In this document: positions 58,954-64,000 of the stretch, in pieces
Position numbering within the stretch: the first letter of the stretch is position 1
Layout: the number at the start of each line of letters is the position of its first letter
Assembly: GCF_040958095.1 (NCBI RefSeq)
Contig: NC_091181.1
Location: 29,502,529 to 29,566,528 of the forward strand
Direction of reading: 5' to 3'
Length of the DNA stretch: 64,000 nt
From: Procambarus clarkii
Taxonomy: Eukaryota; Arthropoda; Malacostraca; Decapoda; Cambaridae
The notes under the pieces: model-generated
The model's input: the letters and a program-made list of their open reading frames with translations, nothing else
Told to the model about the DNA's origin: nothing
Database searches by the model: none
Program-made: the position numbers and the translations under genes

Positions 58954-61900
58954 GTGAGTGGTTGTTTAATACACTATGGGTGTGTGTGAATTCCAGGAAA
59001 GTGACATTGCTCCTTAATTATCTCTTAAATTTCTTTCGTCATTACCACTGCTAAATAGCGTGCATTCAAGCTGTAACGCTCTTATCTCTGAATACTGACA
59101 GATGTGCATGTATATCTAATAAAGGTTCCCCCATACACAACTACGGTACACCTTGGTGAAGTTGATGCCCTTGACAAGCTTACAGTAAACAACAACACTG
59201 GTCAACATAAACATGGGCTATCAAATAGAAATAAGAAAAGTGTTATTAGATGACAACCTGGATGAATTTGAAGAAAGCAGAGGAGTGCAAACCTGAATTC
59301 CTTTCACCTAATGCCTAGTAGTAACAGATATCTACTGTACCTGAGGATTTTTTCCAGCTGAATTTGGAGGTCGATTATTGTCTTGACTTCTAGTGGTACT
59401 CACCTAGTTATGCTTGCCTCCACAAGCATAACTTGAGCTTTGGCTCTTTGGTCCCGCCTCTTAACTGACAATCGACTGGTAGGCAGTTCCGTGGGTTTAT
59501 TACCTTGTGGGTAATCTGCTGCTCTTGTGTCTACATTGTGGCTTGTTGAGCTTGAAGGTGTTGCCTCCATGTGCATCCATCCCAGTGAGAACTGGAAGCG
59601 CTGTGAGAGGCAGTTGTAAGCCTTCTAACACGAGTCACAAATCATCTTCTGTACCCACCTGTATTAAAATAATATCAGGCTAAAAAGTTACAGATTTAGT
59701 CATTAATAAAAATCGGCTGATATTATTGATATCAATACATTAGTACACCTCTGCTGCACAGTACGAGTCTACTGCACAGTGAAACCAAAGTTTCTATTGA
59801 TGAGAACCAGGAATTTAATAACCAAATATTGAGTGTGCTGCCATCTGGTGGTAGTGGGGAACAGCAGGCAACTGGGTAACTGGTGATTTGCAAAAGTGCT
59901 TCTGAACTTGGGAATCTTTTTTGATTTCAAGTACAGGTATTGTAAGCTTTAGAAGACTTTTGATTGTTTACTTAAACTTGCAATAGTCCCTTGGGGCTGG
60001 ATTTACCTTTTCTCCTGTTACTACCTATTACCAGTGTGGTCTGATAGGGATTCAGTATTTAAAAAATCTCTCTTGTGCAAGCACAATTTAATATTGACTC
60101 AAAAATATTTATGGAAGCCTTTAGTGATCTTACCCTTAGGGAGCATCAGAGTTCAATTGACCAGAAAAAGACTCAATTCTCATCAGTTCTGTTGTAAACA
60201 CAACTGACTTTATGCAGTGTATTTTTTGTTTCCTAAACCTGTTAAAGTGTATATATCTAAAAGAATTTATAATTTAAAAGTTAGTCTTTGTACTGACAAC
60301 CCACGAAGTGTAAAACAGAGTTATCGAGTTAAATGAAACAGGGTGAGAGTTGTTACTGCATGAGTGGAGAGTATATAATTCAAGTGTAGAGCCATAAGTC
60401 TACTGTAGTTTTAAATGTTTTGTTTTAAAACTCACAATTTTTAACTTTCAAATTACAGTACTGTACTGCTATTTCTTTATGTAGAGTAAAATTGGTCACT
60501 AGCTTTTATACTTCAGGAATGTTCACCTTGTAACTATCATCGTAACTTACGTATCACTGCAAATTTCCAATGTATACCTCAACTAATTTGTTAGCTTTAA
60601 AACGTCCCCTGATATGCTGTTTGCATTATTGGTTTTGCAAGAATGTACTGCCTGGTTTTTTTTTCTTTACGCCCACTCTACCTTTCCATAAATGATTAAA
60701 TTGACAAATATGTACTATAGTGTACAGTATACAGTATGATTCAATACAGAAACCTTCTTTTGAGAGGCATAAGAATATTTAAAAATGTTCGAAATAGGAA
60801 AAATTAATTGATGCATTAATGATTTGATTTATTAAACTATCACTCTACTGTTTATATTTTTTTTATTTTTTGCAGTTATTTGGAATGCTTATCATAGCTA
60901 TTGGTCTCTATGGCGTAGTGTTCACTGCTCAAGATTTGCATGGACTTAAGTCAGTGCAAGTTGCATACATTGTCATAACTGATCTCTCTGGAGTTATGGT
61001 GGCACTTGGCAGTATTATCTTCATAGTGTCGTTTGCTGGCTGTGTTGGAGCTCTCCGAGAAAATCTCTGTTTATTGAAACTTGTGAGTATGGAGAAAGTT
61101 GAAGCATTGTACAGTATATATAATGTTTTAATAATATAGCAAAGAGGAATCCTTTTTTATTGTACTGTAATCAGTTTAATTTACCCTTGAACATGCCTAC
61201 GGAATTTAGTTCCGACAGAATGGCAATGATTTTTCTTTTTTAAAGCATTATAAAGGTACAGTGCAGGTATTTTTTCTTTATTTTTTTTTAAAGAACATTT
61301 GCTTTTAAACAACCATTTATTTTTCTTTTGTTATTTTCAAATTAGGATTTTTGTGGGAATTTTTGTAAAAAAAAAAATTACTTTTAATTAATCCATTTTG
61401 CCTACCCAGATTTTGTAAGATTTTTTCTTAATGTTTGCAACTAATTAGTTTATTTATTAATGGGTTGTTTCTCTCTAGATGTTTATACAGTGGCACCTAG
61501 GTTTACGAATTTAATCCATTTCAAGAGACGGTTCATACACCAAGAATTCGAAAACCAAAAAAATTTTCCTTAAGAAATAATGTAAATTTAATTAATCCAT
61601 TCCACACATCCAAAAATATTAACTTAAAAATACATTTTATATAGAATACTAATCATATTTTTTACTTTACCTTACCTTTATTGAGAACTTTTTTTTTGGC
61701 ATATAGAAGACGGTGAGGAGGGGAGGATGAGGAGAGGTGTTAGTGTTAGGAAGGGAAATCCCCTTCCATTATAACATTAGGCAGTGATGCCATTTTTGGG
61801 GTACACTCTCTCCTACGTTTAGCAGGCATACCACTAGGACCTGGTTGTGGCTCACTGTTTGCTTGTCTTATTAAGAATCTGTCTATACTGTAGACACTTG

Positions 61901-64000
61901 TTTTTCCCTTATCTTTTAAGACTTGTCTGTAGTGAGACATCACATTGTCATTAAAAAGGTTAGCAACGGCCTGCTAGAGCTTTATCTGAGTGAGTTTTCT
62001 CAGCAAAACTTTGTAGTTCTTCCCATACTGCACACATTTTCTTAATGATGAAGAGACATCCTCTGCTACTTCTACTCTCAACTATTTTCTTAGGATGAAC
62101 TTTACCACTGACAATCTTGGGACCCATGGCATGATACATAATAAGAATATTTATGTTCAGAAACCAAAAAAAGCCGAAAACAATCCGTTCTTCACAAAGA
62201 ATTCAAGCGCAGTCATCATTATGCGGGCTACTGGTAAACTGAGCGTGCCTCACCCTGCACCCAGCATAACCACGTGCTCGACCCACACAAGTATCAACAG
62301 ACGACTTGTATTCCAAGGCAAACTTCGTACACCAAGTCAAATTTTAAGAGGAAATTGACTTCGTAGTACTAAATAACTCGTAATCCAGGTCATTAGTAAA
62401 CCAATGTTCCACTGTATATCCATATTCTTCTGATGGGTTTTTCTGTGTTTAGGCAGGAACATTTTTTAATGAAATAAAGGTATCTGTAATTTAAAGCATT
62501 TCCCTGTCATCCTCAATTTTAAATGTGTGTGTGTGCATATGTATTGAATTTATTTTGTTAATGTTACTGTATAGTAATTTATTTTCTTACCATTTTTGCA
62601 TACTATATTAAACTTTTTTTTTCTTTTTAAGTACTTCTGGTGCCTGACCATCTTCCTCATTGCTGAACTGTTGTTTGCCATTGCCTGCATTATTTTCCCA
62701 TGGAAGTCTCGGGAAATTATTGAAAGTGTCTTGTCCAAGCGCCTAATAAAAGACTACAGAGAAAGTCAAAACACACAGAACTTTGTGGATTTTCTTCAAA
62801 AAGAGGTACAGTACAGAACATTTACTAAAAAGTGTTAATCTTGATTCTAAGGCATATTGATTTTCTTTTATAAATGGTATTTTTAAGTAAGGCCTTCCTA
62901 GTTCTTCCCCTGAGCCTTCCACCCTGGTCTTATTACACCAGGCCCTTATTGACTTAAGAGCTCTATCGAGAAACAAAACTTTTCAAATGATTGTAAGCAC
63001 TAATTGTAAGGGCCAACAGCCACAGATATGTCACCTTTGAGGTTCAGTAATTTTCAATTTAGTCCAACTCAATTACTGGGACTGTCTGAAAATATTAAAA
63101 ATGTATTCTCTGGAATGGAGACTTGAGAGATATTAATTATTACAAGTACAGTATTATAGAATGTGACCGAAAGGATTAGATCAATGATTCTAGCATGACT
63201 CTTCTCTTTTTTCTGTGCTTTTTCTTTACTTAAGAAGAAAGTTGAAAAATTAACTCCAAAGTTTATTTTTAGTTTTATTTGGCCTGATAGTAAGAGATAC
63301 ATTTCGTTAACTCTTGTTAACATTATCAGAGGCAGAGTTTAAATGATTACAAAGTTCTTTGCTGCATGATATATTCCCAATGATGAGGTGAAGGTGAAGC
63401 ACCTCGCTTATAGGTCCATTGTATCTTGTCATATTCCTTTTTGCATGATGTCTGGGACAGTATGTTGTATGTTCTGTCGTGTTCTGGAAGTTGGCAGAGT
63501 GTAATTTAGTGCTAGTTGGCTACTGATACATAGCATAGTTTGCTTAATGGTTTGCATCAAACTAAATGACAGAATACACCCCCTTGGCAGCCAACCAAGG
63601 TAGTGTATTCTTCATTTCCGAGTAAATGACTAAGCAAACTATTGCCTGATTATGAGGGGTAAATGAATGAAACAAACATCGATGAAGGTGATATCATTAC
63701 TGTAACTGTATACTGAATCTTGTGCATGACCCTCTTTTGCATTTATGGAATTCTAATTTTGTTTATAGTGTGCAGGCCTATCTTAAAGAGAGCCAATCTG
63801 AAATTATGCTTACAGTGCTGTACAAGGGGATCAGATAAAATAAGCATACTGTATATAGAGAGAATTTACTAACATTTGAAATAATTCTAATTTGAGATAT
63901 TATTTCAGTTTCAGTGCTGTGGCATCACAGCAGATGGCTACCTAGATTGGAATTCCAATGAATATTTTAACTGTTCAGAGAGCAGCCCAAGTGCTGAGAA
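58876..64000 (+). CDS. TSPAN33: TspanC8-type tetraspanin, TSPAN33-like (5' part, 4 exons)
   Basis: Tetraspanins are four-pass membrane organisers. TspanC8 members (TSPAN5, 10, 14, 15, 17, 33) bind and traffic the ADAM10 protease. Four phase-0 exons (58876-58953, 60876-61082, 62632-62805, 63909-64000) encode about 183 residues. They include a short cytoplasmic N-terminus with the [16 protein letters not shown]1 start, TM2 with [15 protein letters not shown]3 ([19 protein letters not shown]), and the start of the large extracellular loop with FQCCG. The [18 protein letters not shown] stretch closely follows TSPAN33 (YKDWSQNMYFNCSEDNPS). The rest of the loop and TM4 lie off the right edge. The symbol is by similarity; another TspanC8 paralogue is possible. 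Confidence 0.9.
58954..60875 (+). other. Tetraspanin intron 1
   Basis: GT-AG intron. A copy of a dispersed decapod-type repeat lies at about 59395-59600 (the box TTTGGCTCTTTGGTCCCGCC, also present inverted near 14340-14420). The remainder is AT-rich, and I see no exon in it. Confidence 0.6.
60876..61082 (+). CDS. TSPAN33: Tetraspanin exon 2 (TM1 end, small loop, TM2)
   Basis: Acceptor TTTTTTGCAG, 69 codons, donor [29 protein letters not shown] completes TM1 and enters the first extracellular loop. [20 protein letters not shown] is TM2, followed by the RENLCLL intracellular loop with its conserved Cys. Confidence 0.94.
61488..62414 (-). mobile_element. Pogo/Tigger-like DNA transposon remnant
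   Basis: The 927-bp element begins CAGTGGCACCTAGG, ends in the inverted terminus (GTTCCACTG), and is flanked by TA on both sides. This fits Tc1/mariner-superfamily pogo/Tigger insertions. A minus-strand frame (61746-61943) encodes a C-terminal tail with [20 protein letters not shown] and [14 protein letters not shown], like Tigger transposase tails. No DDE catalytic core is visible, so it is non-autonomous. It lies in tetraspanin intron 2. Confidence 0.75.
62632..62805 (+). CDS. TSPAN33: Tetraspanin exon 3 (TM3 and start of large loop)
   Basis: Acceptor TTTTTAAG, 58 codons, donor GAG|GTACAG. TM3 is [20 protein letters not shown]. The helical start of the large extracellular loop follows: [20 protein letters not shown], equivalent to family VHYRDDLDLQNLIDFGQK. 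Confidence 0.93.
63535..63642. repeat. Nested inverted repeat, about 108 bp
   Basis: Outer arms ATAGTTTGCTTA (63535-63546) and TAAGCAAACTAT (63631-63642). Inner arms AGAATACAC (63571) and GTGTATTCT (63603), plus CCTTGG/CCAAGG. This is a small MITE-like structure in tetraspanin intron 3. Confidence 0.55.
63909..64000 (+). CDS. TSPAN33: Tetraspanin exon 4 (CCG motif, cut by window end)
   Basis: Acceptor TTATTTCAG. Reads [20 protein letters not shown] then [11 protein letters not shown] and runs off the window. CCG is the hallmark of the tetraspanin large extracellular loop, and NCS is a potential N-glycosylation site shared with TSPAN33. Confidence 0.93.

Overview
This is an arthropod nuclear genome window, most likely from a decapod crustacean such as a crayfish, lobster or shrimp. 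The evidence is AT-rich DNA with short exons (mostly 80-270 bp) in long repeat-filled introns, tRNA-headed SINEs, decayed non-LTR retrotransposons and dense microsatellites. The placement in decapods rests on the general look of the repeats and is inference. There are no prokaryotic genes, operons or CRISPR arrays.

The window holds two protein-coding genes in head-to-head orientation. On the minus strand, from about 48.4 kb down to the left edge, lies most of HEATR1 (UTP10/BAP28), the very large HEAT-repeat protein of the small-subunit processome. I could place 31 coding exons (812..48397). They join in one consistent reading phase and give about 1,918 codons from the start Met into the C-terminal BP28CT region. 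The last roughly 200 residues lie beyond the left edge. Only exon 7 has an uncertain end. Intron 2 appears to use a GC donor.

On the plus strand, from 58876 to the right edge, lie the first four coding exons of a TspanC8-type tetraspanin closest to TSPAN33. They cover TM1, TM2, the small loop, TM3 and the CCG motif of the large extracellular loop. The gene continues off the right edge. HEATR1 acts in the nucleolus and the tetraspanin in membranes, so no joint function is implied.

The rest is introns and a roughly 9-10 kb repeat-rich intergenic region (about 49.9-58.7 kb). They contain at least five copies of one tRNA-derived SINE family and other SINEs; decayed LINE reverse-transcriptase remnants (6.5-7.5, 18.5-19.4, 22.1-23.1, 40.0-41.8 and 45.0-45.9 kb); and pogo/Tigger-like DNA elements with TA-flanked CAGTGG termini (34.5-35.1 and 61.5-62.4 kb, with a relative near 5 kb). 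They also contain a decayed hAT-type transposon with matching termini (50191..51772), fold-back elements, an 18-bp minisatellite of about 1.6 kb (8.9-10.5 kb) and a 36/41-bp minisatellite of about 1.1 kb (55.8-56.9 kb). The long open frames in the two minisatellites are by-products of repeat periods divisible by three, not genes. Nothing here convincingly shows a new biological system. The most unusual signals are the fold-back family with a clear target duplication, the hAT element upstream of HEATR1, the GC-AG intron, and the palindrome upstream of the tetraspanin start.
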